The notes under the pieces: generated by a model
Told to the model about the DNA's origin: nothing
What the model saw: the letters and a program-made list of their open reading frames with translations, nothing else
The model's database searches: none
NCBI GenBank assembly: GCA_038210185.1
Contig: JBBQWX010000010.1
Location: forward strand, 1 to 53,698
Source of the DNA: Fodinibacter sp038210185
Lineage (GTDB): Bacteria; Actinomycetota; Actinomycetes; Actinomycetales; Dermatophilaceae
Direction: 5' to 3'
DNA: 53,698 nucleotides
Shown: positions 33,494-42,064 of the stretch, one piece after another
Layout of the letters: every line of letters starts with the position of its first letter
How positions within the stretch are numbered: the stretch's first letter is position 1
Program-made: the position numbers and the translations under genes

Positions 33494-34950
33494 TCACCAC
33501 CCCACCGACGGAGACCCAGCGCGACACGCTGGTCGACTTCGCGCGCGCCGCGGTTGCGGTCCCCGACGTCGGCAGCCTGCCCACCGTGTCGATGCGCGAC
33601 GTACGTCGGGTTGCGGGACCCCTGCTCGTGATCGAGGGCGCCGACCACGTCGCCTTCGGCGACCTGGTCACGGTCGTCACCGACGACGGGGGCGAACGCG
33701 ACGGTCAGATCCTCGAGGTCGATGGCTCCCGGGCCGTGGTGCAGGTCCTGGGCGGTACCGACGGGATCGGCCGCGGCAACGTCTCAGTCAAGGCCCGCTT
33801 CCGGGCTGCGGTCACCGGCGTCGGCGTTGACGTGCTCGGGCGGGTCCTCGACGGCGCCGGACGCCCGCGCGACGGCGGCCCCCCACCGGCTGCGCAGGCC
33901 TATCGTCCAGTGAACGGACTGCCCCTCAACCCGGTCGCACGGCTGCATCCCGATGAGTTCATCGAGACCGGATTCTCCGCGGTGGATGGGCTCAACACCC
34001 TGGTACGCGGCCAGAAGCTGCCCATCTTCACTGCCGCGGGTCTGCCGGCCGCCGAGGTCGCCGCCCGCATCGCCACCCAGGCCCGGGTCCTTGGTGAGAC
34101 CGAGGAGGTAGTCGTGGTCTTCGCCGCCATGGGTGTGACCAGGCGGGAGGCCGACTTCTTCCAGGAACAGTTCGATGCCAGCGACACGGGTGGTCGCAAC
34201 GTGCTGCTGCTCAACCTGGCCGATGACCCCACGATCGAGCGGCTGCTCACCCCACGAGTGGCTCTCACCCTCGCCGAGCACCTGGCCTTCGAGCAGCACC
34301 TACACGTGCTGGTCATCCTGACCGATATCACCGCCTACTGCGAAGCGCTGCGCGAGATCGCCGCTGCCCGGGAGGAGATGCCGGGACGGCGCGGCTACCC
34401 CGGCTATATGTACACCGACCTCGCCTCCCTGTTCGAGCGGGCCGGTCGCGTGCACGGCTCCACGGGGTCGCTGACCCAACTCTCGGTGCTCACCATGCCC
34501 GACGGCGACATCACCCACCCCATCCCAGACCTGACCGGCTACATCACCGAAGGACAGATCGTGCTGTCGCGGGAAATGGCCGCCCGCGGCGTCGACCCGC
34601 CCTTCGACGTGCTGCCCTCACTGTCCCGGCTGATGAACGCTGGGGTCGGCCAAGGCCGGACGCGTGCCGACCACCGAGGCCTCGCCGACCAGCTCTACGC
34701 CTGCTACGCCCGCGGCTGCGAGGTCCGCCGCCTGGTCTCGATCGTGGGAGAGAGCGGGCTAGCCCCAGAGGACCGCCGCTACCTCGCGTTCGCACGCCGC
34801 TTCGAAACCGAGTACGTCGGACAGCAGGGCGCCCGCCGCACCATCACCGAGACCCTCGACCTGGGCTGGCACCTGCTCAGCGACTTCGCCCCCGATGAAC
34901 TCAAGCGCGTGAGCGCCGAGCACATCGCGCGCTACCACCAGCCCACCTGA
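33490..34950 (+). CDS. atpB: V/A-type ATPase regulatory subunit B
   Basis: The 486-residue non-catalytic head subunit alternates with A. Typical blocks are ETGFSAVDGLNTLVRGQKLPIF, VFAAMGVTRREADFFQEQFD, VALTLAEHLAFEQHLHVLVILTDITAYCEALREIAAAREE, PGRRGYPGYMYTDLASLFERAGR and DLTGYITEGQI. The P-loop is degenerate (FTAAGLPAAEVAARIA), as expected for B. Length is normal. Last ATPase subunit gene; 72 bp separate it from the next gene. Confidence 0.96.
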   Translation: MITTPPTETQRDTLVDFARAAVAVPDVGSLPTVSMRDVRRVAGPLLVIEGADHVAFGDLVTVVTDDGGERDGQILEVDGSRAVVQVLGGTDGIGRGNVSVKARFRAAVTGVGVDVLGRVLDGAGRPRDGGPPPAAQAYRPVNGLPLNPVARLHPDEFIETGFSAVDGLNTLVRGQKLPIFTAAGLPAAEVAARIATQARVLGETEEVVVVFAAMGVTRREADFFQEQFDASDTGGRNVLLLNLADDPTIERLLTPRVALTLAEHLAFEQHLHVLVILTDITAYCEALREIAAAREEMPGRRGYPGYMYTDLASLFERAGRVHGSTGSLTQLSVLTMPDGDITHPIPDLTGYITEGQIVLSREMAARGVDPPFDVLPSLSRLMNAGVGQGRTRADHRGLADQLYACYARGCEVRRLVSIVGESGLAPEDRRYLAFARRFETEYVGQQGARRTITETLDLGWHLLSDFAPDELKRVSAEHIARYHQPT

Positions 34951-35022
34951 TCCGACGCCCCCGACGCACCAGGCGCCGCCAGCCCATCCCAACTATCCGA
35001 AGACCGAGGACGGTGACCCAAC

Positions 35023-35454
35023 ATGTGGGACACGCTTATGGACCTGTTCTTGCTGATCGCCATCAGCGGATGGCTGACGCTGTGGCTCTTGCGCGAACGG
35101 GGTCACTTCGGCATTCGCCGCGGCATGGCCTCCGCGCCCCGGCCGAGCAACCCCTCATCGCTGCGGCCACCCGGAATCGAAGGGACTCCCCCCAACGGCG
35201 ATATGTCCGCCGGAGGGTCACGGCAGAACCATGCTCGGCACGTGGTCGACAACATCTCCGAACCGCTCGATGAGCCCGGGCGGGACCTCGGATCCGGTAC
35301 GCGGCGACGCGGCCGTTCCGCCCGCCGCCAGCCAGCCCGGTCACCGCGTCGTCTCCTCGCGCTGGCTCGCACCCGCTCGTCACCGCGGCAAACCAGCCCG
35401 GAGCAGCGGTCCGTGATGCCGGGCTCGACCAACCACACCAGGAGCAACCCATGA
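35023..35454 (+). CDS. Small membrane-anchored protein before the P-type ATPase
   Basis: The 143-residue product starts with one hydrophobic helix, MWDTLMDLFLLIAISGWLTL, followed by a long basic, Arg/Ser/Pro-rich region without visible fold. The C-terminal half may be non-coding sequence read through, but its stop overlaps the ATPase start (ATGA), which suggests the frame is used. No family recognised. Confidence 0.45.
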   Translation: MWDTLMDLFLLIAISGWLTLWLLRERGHFGIRRGMASAPRPSNPSSLRPPGIEGTPPNGDMSAGGSRQNHARHVVDNISEPLDEPGRDLGSGTRRRGRSARRQPARSPRRLLALARTRSSPRQTSPEQRSVMPGSTNHTRSNP

Positions 35455-38156
35455 CCACCACCTCGGTCCACACGCACGCGCCGCACGCACGCACCGCAAC
35501 AGAGGTGGCCGCCGGTCTCGGGGTCGACCCCCACCACGGGCTCACCGATGAACAAGCCCGAACCCAGCTCGAGCTGGTCGGGCCCAATCAACTGGCCGAG
35601 GTGTCCCGACGTCCCGCCCTGCTGCGGTTCCTCGACCAGTTCCGCAGCGTGCTGATCCTGGTCCTCATCGGCGCGGCCGTGCTGGCCGGCCTGGTCGGCG
35701 AGATCAAGGACGTCATCGTGATCGCGGTGGTGCTCATGATCAATGCCAGCATCGGGTTCTTCCAGGAACAGCGAGCCGAGAAGAGCCTCGAGGCGTTGCG
35801 GAACATGCTCACCCCCACCGCCAAGGTGCGCCGCGAGGGCGGTATCCGGGTGATCGACGCCGCCGACCTCGTGCCCGGTGACATGGTCCTGCTCGAAGCC
35901 GGCGACCGCGTCCCGGCCGACGCCCGCCTGTTCCTTGCCTCGTCGGTGGAGGTCGACGAGTCCTCCCTGACCGGCGAGTCCCAGCCCGTTGGCAAGCGGG
36001 CCGAGGCGATCGCCGCCGAGGACGAGCCACTGGCCGAGCGAGTCGGCATGATCCACATGAATACGGCCCTGACCCGCGGACGGGCCGAGGCGATCGTCAC
36101 CTCGACCGGCATGCAGACCTCGGTGGGCGCGATCGCCGAGATGCTGGCCACGGGGGAAGAGCCGCAGACACCCCTGCAGCGGCAGCTCGACTCCCTGGGT
36201 AAGCGGCTGGCGGTGATCGGTCTGATCGCGGTGTCCCTCTACGTCGCCCTGGCGCTGCTACGGGGCGAGGCGCCCTCCGAGATCGCGCTCCGCGCGGTGG
36301 CCCTCGCGGTGGCCACCGTGCCTGAGGGCCTCCCGGCGGTCCTCGCGCTCACCCAGGCGCTGGGCGTGCACCGAATGGCGGGACGCAACGCGATCGTGAA
36401 GCGGCTGGCGTCGGTGGAAACCCTGGGGTCGGCCACGGTGATCTGCAGCGACAAGACCGGCACCCTCACCCTCAACGAGATGACAGTCCGAGAGGTCCTC
36501 TGCGGCGACACCGAACTGGTCGTCCGAGGACAGGGCTACACCCCCGACGGCGACATCCTCGACGCCTCCGGCGGACCCGCCGCACTGCCAGCGCTCCTGC
36601 TCGACGCACTGGCCCTGTGCAGCGACGCCGAGCTCGCCGCCGACGCGATCATCGGCGACCCGACCGAGGGGGCGTTGGTCGTCCTGGCCGCCAAGGGCGG
36701 ACTGGACGTCGCGGCCCGACGCCAAGAGCGGCCCCGCGTCGAGGAGATCCCTTTCGACGCGGACTACAAGTACATGGCCACCTATCACGATGAGGGCACC
36801 GGGAGCCCACGCAAACGGCTCATGGTCAAGGGGGCGGCCGACGTGCTGCTGACGCGTTGCGACGCCCGACTCATCGACGCTCGTACCGTGTCGTTGACCC
36901 ACGAAGACCGCGACCGGCTTGCTGCAGGTATCGCCCGCATGGGGGACCGCGGGCTCCGGGTGCTGGCCATTGCCACCCGGCTGGTCGATGAGCCCGCACC
37001 AAATCTGCACCCCGACGTCTCGGGACTCACGCTTCTGGGGCTGGTGGGCATCGCCGACCCACCTCGTTCGGAGGTCCACTCTGCGGTGGCACTGTGCCAC
37101 AAGGCGGGGGTGGCGGTGAAGATGGTCACTGGCGACCACATCGCCACTGCCGTTGCCATCGCTCGCGAGCTCGGCATCGAAGGCCGAGCTGTGACCGGAG
37201 CCGATGTCGCGGAGATGTCAGCCGAGGAGCTGGCGGCTGTCGTCGACGACATCGCAGTGTTCGCCCGAGTCGCCCCCGAGCACAAGGTGGCCATCGTCCG
37301 GGCACTCACCGCCAACGGTCACATCGTCGCCATGACAGGCGACGGCGTGAACGACGCCGCCGCGCTCCGCACCGCACACATCGGCGTCGCGATGGGCCAG
37401 ACCGGCACCGAGGTGACCAAAGAAGCAGGCGACGTCATCCTCACCGACGACAACTTCGCGACCATCGTCGGCGCCGTGGAAGAGGGGCGCGCCATCTACG
37501 ACAACGTCGTCAAGTTCGTCCGCTTCCAGCTATCGACGAACATGGGCGCCATCTCGACGTTCCTCGGCGCCTCACTGATGGGCCTACCCGCGCCGCTGAC
37601 CGCGGTGCAGATCCTGTGGGTCAACATCATCATGGACGGACCACCCGCGATGGCCCTCGGAGTCGATCCCGCCCGACCCGGCATCATGTCCGAGCCACCC
37701 CGGCGCAGCGGAGACCAGATCCTCTCACCCAGACGACTGATCAAGCTCGCCAGGGTTGGCCTGGTGATGGCGATCGGGACGCTCGGTGTCCTCCTGCTGG
37801 CTCGGGACGAGTGGAACCAGGAGATCGCGCTGACCATGGCCTTCACGACCTTCGTGCTCTTCCAGCTAGTCAACGCACTCAACGCCCGAGCCGAGAGCAC
37901 CACCGTCTTCTCACGCCACACGCTCACCAACCGATGGCTATGGACCTCCCTGGCGACCGTGGCGATCTTGCATGTCGCAGCTGTCCACACACCGTGGGGT
38001 CAGGCGATCTTCGACACCGTCGCCCTCACCGTCGGCCAGTGGGCGCTGTGCATCGGCATCGCGCTCAGCGTCCTGGTCGTCGAGGAGCTCGTGAAACTCG
38101 GCCACCGAGTTGGTGTTCGCCATGCCCGCGCCCTGCCAACCGAACCTCAGCCCTGA
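35451..38156 (+). CDS. P2A-type cation ATPase, SPCA/PMR1-like (Ca2+/Mn2+)
   Basis: The 901-residue pump has the actuator motif LTGES, phosphorylation site DKTGTLT (Asp334), KGAADVLL in the nucleotide domain, TGDH and MTGDGVNDAAALR in the P domain, and ten predicted helices. Helix 4 has VPEGLP (Glu292). Helix 6 reads NIIMDGPPAMALG (Asn725, Asp729): Met in place of the SERCA Thr and the GPPA pattern are those of secretory-pathway Ca/Mn pumps with one ion site. The PMR1 Gln783 position, important for Mn in yeast, is Met734 here. Likely exports Ca2+ or Mn2+. Last gene of the riboswitch-led cluster. Confidence 0.92.
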   Translation: MTTTSVHTHAPHARTATEVAAGLGVDPHHGLTDEQARTQLELVGPNQLAEVSRRPALLRFLDQFRSVLILVLIGAAVLAGLVGEIKDVIVIAVVLMINASIGFFQEQRAEKSLEALRNMLTPTAKVRREGGIRVIDAADLVPGDMVLLEAGDRVPADARLFLASSVEVDESSLTGESQPVGKRAEAIAAEDEPLAERVGMIHMNTALTRGRAEAIVTSTGMQTSVGAIAEMLATGEEPQTPLQRQLDSLGKRLAVIGLIAVSLYVALALLRGEAPSEIALRAVALAVATVPEGLPAVLALTQALGVHRMAGRNAIVKRLASVETLGSATVICSDKTGTLTLNEMTVREVLCGDTELVVRGQGYTPDGDILDASGGPAALPALLLDALALCSDAELAADAIIGDPTEGALVVLAAKGGLDVAARRQERPRVEEIPFDADYKYMATYHDEGTGSPRKRLMVKGAADVLLTRCDARLIDARTVSLTHEDRDRLAAGIARMGDRGLRVLAIATRLVDEPAPNLHPDVSGLTLLGLVGIADPPRSEVHSAVALCHKAGVAVKMVTGDHIATAVAIARELGIEGRAVTGADVAEMSAEELAAVVDDIAVFARVAPEHKVAIVRALTANGHIVAMTGDGVNDAAALRTAHIGVAMGQTGTEVTKEAGDVILTDDNFATIVGAVEEGRAIYDNVVKFVRFQLSTNMGAISTFLGASLMGLPAPLTAVQILWVNIIMDGPPAMALGVDPARPGIMSEPPRRSGDQILSPRRLIKLARVGLVMAIGTLGVLLLARDEWNQEIALTMAFTTFVLFQLVNALNARAESTTVFSRHTLTNRWLWTSLATVAILHVAAVHTPWGQAIFDTVALTVGQWALCIGIALSVLVVEELVKLGHRVGVRHARALPTEPQP

Positions 38157-38291
38157 TCCGACGACGGTTGGGGTGTAGGAGCGGGTCGTGACGCGCGAAT
38201 GCCCCTGTGGGACGGCTGGATTGGACTTGCGACAGTTCGATTCGGCCGGTTGCGAAGGGGCATCCGACAAGGGCAAGCATCGCACCAGGTC

Positions 38292-39220
38292 TCCGCGGTT
38301 CTCGGTGACCCGAACCTGATCGGTTCGGCCGGTCGCGTGCCGGTGATGCGCCCGGCGCAGCGCGCCGGGTTGCACTCCCTGCTCCAGGAGCACTTGAGCG
38401 TGGCCAACCCGAACGCCGCGGTGAAGCGGCTGGGGTCATCGCCGGGATGCGCCCCCGCAAGCGGGAGGTACCCCCGGCCGGCGCGGACAGTATCGATGAC
38501 CTGGACGTGGTGCGGCAGAGCGGCACGACCGAGGTCTTTGGTGGGGTTCGGGCGCCCTGCACGTACGGCACGTTCCTGCGCGCGTTCACCTTCGGGCACG
38601 TCCGCCGGCTCGACGCCATGCACTCACGGAGCCTGGTCGGCCTCTGCGCGGTGAGGCCCCGGTTGCTGGCCGGGAGGCAGGCGATGGCGTTCGTGGACCT
38701 CGACGACACCATCCGCGAAGTCCACCGGTTCACCAGGCAGGGCGCCGCGCGCGGGTACTCGGGCATCAACGGCCGCAACGCGCAGATCGCCGTGCTGTCC
38801 TCCCCGACCTGCGCCGCGTGCAACGCCTCAACCCCACCGTCGCGACCCGGGGTCAGGGTGAGCTGTTCGCGACGTGGCGTCACCACGCGTTCGTCTCCAA
38901 CTCCCCCCCAGTGCAGTGGTCGACCCGACCCACCGTGACCATGCGATCATCGAGCAGGTCATCGCCGAGCCGAACAGCGGACCCCTCGCCGACGCACCAC
39001 CAGCGTCGTTCACCGCGAACGGAGCCTGGCCGGCCCTGGCCGCGATCGCGTTCGACATCATCCGCGCCGCCGGCGCGGCGCGTCCGCCCGGCACGCCAGA
39101 GCCCGCTCGGCCACCCTGCGAACCCACCTGGTCGCCGTCCCCGCCCGGGTCGCGTCCACCGCCCGACGCCTCGTACTCCACCTGCCCAAGGACTGGCCCT
39201 GGGCCCCGGAGTTGGGGGGC
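38292..39220 (+). pseudogene. IS1380-family transposase, frameshifted
   Basis: Blocks of an IS1380 transposase occur in order in several frames: AVLGDPNLIGSAGRVPVM and LLQEHLSVANPNAAVK; then GADSIDDLDVVRQSG, VFGGVRAPCTYGTFLRAFTF and FVDLDDTIREVHRFTRQGAA; then DHAIIEQVIAEPNSGPLAD; then LRTHLVAVPARVASTARRLV near the end. Several frame breaks and a missing middle segment make it dead. It separates the P-type ATPase from the right island border. Confidence 0.75.
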
Positions 39221-39317
39221 TACATCGATGTCATTCGATGCATAGGCTTGGATCTGACGCTCAGTTCGAGCGGAGACCGGGGTCCCGGGGCTCGGGTGTG
39301 TTCGGGGAAGATCGCCA

Positions 39318-39339
39318 GTTCGAATCCCACGCCCTCCGC
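39318..39339. repeat. attR: second copy of the tRNA-Ser 3' end
   Basis: Exact 22-bp match to 20699-20720 in the same orientation, 18,619 bp away. The rest of the tRNA is absent. The following 192 bp up to the arylsulfatase start hold no gene. Confidence 0.88.
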
Positions 39340-39531
39340 TCGGCGCCGGACGGCCACAGGATGGGGGTTCCACAACGGCCGGAAACCCTCGAAGTGTCGG
39401 CTGCCTGCGTGGTTGAATTCCGCCACGGCTCCGGTTGCGGCGCTGTGCGACGTCTCTCGGCAGGACCCCCGAACCGGGTGCATCCAGGTCGTCGACTCGC
39501 AAGCTCTCTTCGAGATAAAGAGATCGACCAG

Positions 39532-40764
39532 ATGGATCGCTCCGTCCTTCCCATCCCGCACCAGCCCTACACCGGGCCCGTCTTCGAGGACGCCAAGGAC
39601 CCGCGTGCGTCCTACGAGCCGATCCGGCCCGTCCGGCCGCCGCAGGGCGCGCCGAACGTCCTGGTCATCCTGCTCGACGACGTCGGCTTCGGTGCGGCCA
39701 GCGCCTTCGGGGGCCCCTGCCGCACACCGACCGCGGAGCGGCTGGCCGGCAACGGGCTGTCCTACTCCCGTTTCCACACCACCGCGCTGTGCGCGCCCAC
39801 ACGCCAGGCGCTGCTCACGGGGCGCAACCACCACGCCGTCGGGATGGGGGCGATCACCGAGATCGCCACGTCGATCCCCGGTTACACGTCGGTGCGCCCC
39901 CAGTCGACGGCGCCGCTGGCGGAGGTCCTGCGCCTCAACGGTTACGCGACGGCCCAGTTCGGGAAGTGCCACGAGGTGCCCGTGTGGCAGACCAGCCCGG
40001 TGGGCCCCTTCGACGCCTGGCCCACTGGTGGCGGTGGCTTCGAGCACTTCTTCGGGTTCCTCGGCGGGGAGACCAACCAGTACGCCCCGGCGCTCTACAG
40101 CGGCACCACCCCGATCGAGCCCGACGGCACCGCCGACGAGGGCTACCACTTCACGCAGGACATGACCGATCGAGCGATCGCCTGGGTGCGCCAGCAGACG
40201 GCGCTGACACCTGACCGGCCGTTCTTTCTGTACTACGCGCCCGGAGCGACCCACGCGCCCCATCACGTACCGCTCGAGTGGGCCGACCGCTACCGCGGCG
40301 AGTTCGACGACGGCTGGGACGCACTGCGGGAGCGGGTCTTCGCCGAGCAGAAGCAGCGCGGGGTCGTTCCGGAGGATGCGGAGCTCACCTCGCGGCACGA
40401 GGAGATACCGGCCTGGGACGACATGCCCGAAGAGCTCAAGCCGGTACTGGCCCGGCAGATGGAGGTCTACGCCGGGTTCCTCGAGCACACCGACCACCAC
40501 GTCGGTCGGCTGGTCGACGCGCTCGAGGCGATCGACGTGCTCGACGACACCCTTGTGTTCTACATCATCGGTGACAACGGTGCGTCGGCCGAGGGCCACA
40601 TCAACGGCAGCTTCAACGAGTACCTGTTCTTCAACGGTGCCGCCGCCCTGGAGACGCCGGAGTTCCTGGAGGCGCGCATCGACAAGCTCGGCACCCCCGA
40701 GGCCTACAACCACTTCTCGGTGGGTTGGGCCCACGCCATGGACACGCCCTACCAGTGGACCAAG
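39532..40764 (+). pseudogene. Arylsulfatase, 5' part (split by an insertion sequence)
   Basis: The first 411 codons of a type I sulfatase. It starts MDRSVLPIPHQPYTGPVFED, has the metal site ILLDDVGFGAASAFGG, the formylglycine motif CAPTR in HTTALCAPTRQALLTGRN and GDNGASAEGHINGSFNE. The frame stops making sense at YQWTK, where the insertion sequence begins; the protein resumes at QVASHWGGTRNG after 42065. The type I enzyme needs a maturation enzyme to turn the Cys into formylglycine. Without the insertion the gene would encode about 785 residues. Confidence 0.9.
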
Positions 40765-42064
40765 GCCTCGCGAAGAAATAACGTCCAGCCCTTTACGGCG
40801 TGTCGCTTGGGTGCAGTGTGTAGTTCCAGTCGCCGTGGAAGTCGTGCCGAACCAGGTGCAGCGCCGTGATGTCCTTGTCGCTGTATCTGATGCCGGTTGG
40901 GTATTGGCCGGTGTCCAGGACGGCGCGCACGCTCAGGCCGGTTGCGGTGCTGGTGTTGGCGATGAGGTCGACGATGACCTGGTGGCTTGTCAGCGGCCGC
41001 CCTCGCCAGTTCAGGGTGATCTGGGAGAACAGTCGGTGCTCGATCTGGTTCCATTTGCTGGTGCCGGGCGGCAGGTGGGCGACGGTCACGCTCAGGCCGG
41101 TGTCAGCGGCGAAGGCTGCGAGCTCGATCTTCCAGGCCCGGACCCGGGATCCGTTGGAGCCACCGCCGTCGGCGCAGATCAGTAGCCGGTCGGCGCCGGG
41201 GTAGCGGGCGCGTCCGACGCTGTCCCACCAGGTGCGTAGGGTCGCGACCGCGAACGCGGAGGTGTCGTGGTCGGTCCCGACGCTGACCCAGCCGGTGTTG
41301 GCGGACACGTCGTAGATGCCGTAGGGGATGGCCTTGCCGAGTTCCTTGTCGGGGAAGTCGTGGACGCTGACCCGTTCGGGTGTGCCGGCCGGGGCGTACT
41401 CCCGGCCGCCGTTCTTGAACGCCCCCACGAGTTCCTTCTTCTTGGCGTCGACCGAAACCACGGGCTGACCGGCCCCTGCGTGTTCGGCGACCTGCCCTGC
41501 CAGGTAGTGGAACTGGGCGTCCCGGTCGGCATGCTGACTGCCTTCGGTGACCTTGGCGTTGCCCTGCAAGCTGGACCCCAACGACCCCAGCATCCGGGCG
41601 ACCGTGCGGTCCGAGACCGGATGCCCCACCGCGGTCAACGCCCCTGCCAGGTTGCGGGTCGACTTCGTCGTCCACACCAACAGCGACATCGGATCCCCAC
41701 GAGTTTGGGGATCCACCAACGCCTTCAGCCGCGCCAGCAGCTCCGGGTCGGACTCCGACAGCTTCTTACGGCCGCCGCCGGGCGCGCGCACCCGAGTCGC
41801 CGGCTCCGGATCACCCGCAAGCTCTCGAACCCCACGGGCCACGGTGTCCGGATGGGCCCCGGTCGCCTCCGCGACCGTCTTGATCCCACCCCGACCCAGC
41901 TCGGCAGCCTCCGAACCCAACATCAGCCGACGCTGCCGCTCATCCAGATGCGGACGCAGCACCGCGTACCTACGCCCCACCGACTCCGCTACCCGCACGC
42001 TGTCAGCCACAGCACAACGATAGAACCCCCAGACGTGAAAACCTATCTTATTTTGACGTGAGTC
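40765..42064. mobile_element. ISAzo13-family insertion sequence, 1.3 kb
   Basis: The insert holds one transposase gene on the minus strand. The flanks show ccaag on both sides (40760-40764 and 42065-42069), a possible 5-bp target duplication. Both ends carry an A-rich aaataa inverted motif (gaagaaataa at the left, and caaaataa read inward from the right), weak as terminal repeats. Exact ends are therefore approximate. Confidence 0.75.
40793..42010 (-). CDS. ISAzo13-family transposase
   Basis: The 405-residue transposase is intact. It has an N-terminal helix-turn-helix part (GGIKTVAEATGAHPDTVARGVREL, then APGGGRKK) and a DDE catalytic domain with VVSVDAKKKELVGAFKNGG, YDVSANTGWVSVGTDHDT, LLICADGGGSNGSRVRAWK and HLPPGTSKWNQIEHRLFSQI, all characteristic of ISAzo13. 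GTG 42010 (VADSVRVAESVGRRY) is the best start; reading on from 42124 would enter the sulfatase gene. Because it is intact the copy may be young and active. Confidence 0.9.
   Translation of the reverse strand: MADSVRVAESVGRRYAVLRPHLDERQRRLMLGSEAAELGRGGIKTVAEATGAHPDTVARGVRELAGDPEPATRVRAPGGGRKKLSESDPELLARLKALVDPQTRGDPMSLLVWTTKSTRNLAGALTAVGHPVSDRTVARMLGSLGSSLQGNAKVTEGSQHADRDAQFHYLAGQVAEHAGAGQPVVSVDAKKKELVGAFKNGGREYAPAGTPERVSVHDFPDKELGKAIPYGIYDVSANTGWVSVGTDHDTSAFAVATLRTWWDSVGRARYPGADRLLICADGGGSNGSRVRAWKIELAAFAADTGLSVTVAHLPPGTSKWNQIEHRLFSQITLNWRGRPLTSHQVIVDLIANTSTATGLSVRAVLDTGQYPTGIRYSDKDITALHLVRHDFHGDWNYTLHPSDTP

Larger units (their letters stand above)
20699..39339. mobile_element. 18.6-kb genomic island in tRNA-Ser
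   Basis: The element is bounded by the 22-bp att repeats. It holds a broken heliorhodopsin, terC, a baeRF remnant, a winged-helix regulator, UPF0114 and IS pieces, the V/A-type ATPase operon and a P-type ATPase. No integrase is intact; an excisionase-like remnant lies next to attL and an IS1380 remnant next to attR, so the island is probably no longer self-mobile. The heptamer GGATGCC, common in the left flank, is at chance level inside. Confidence 0.82.
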
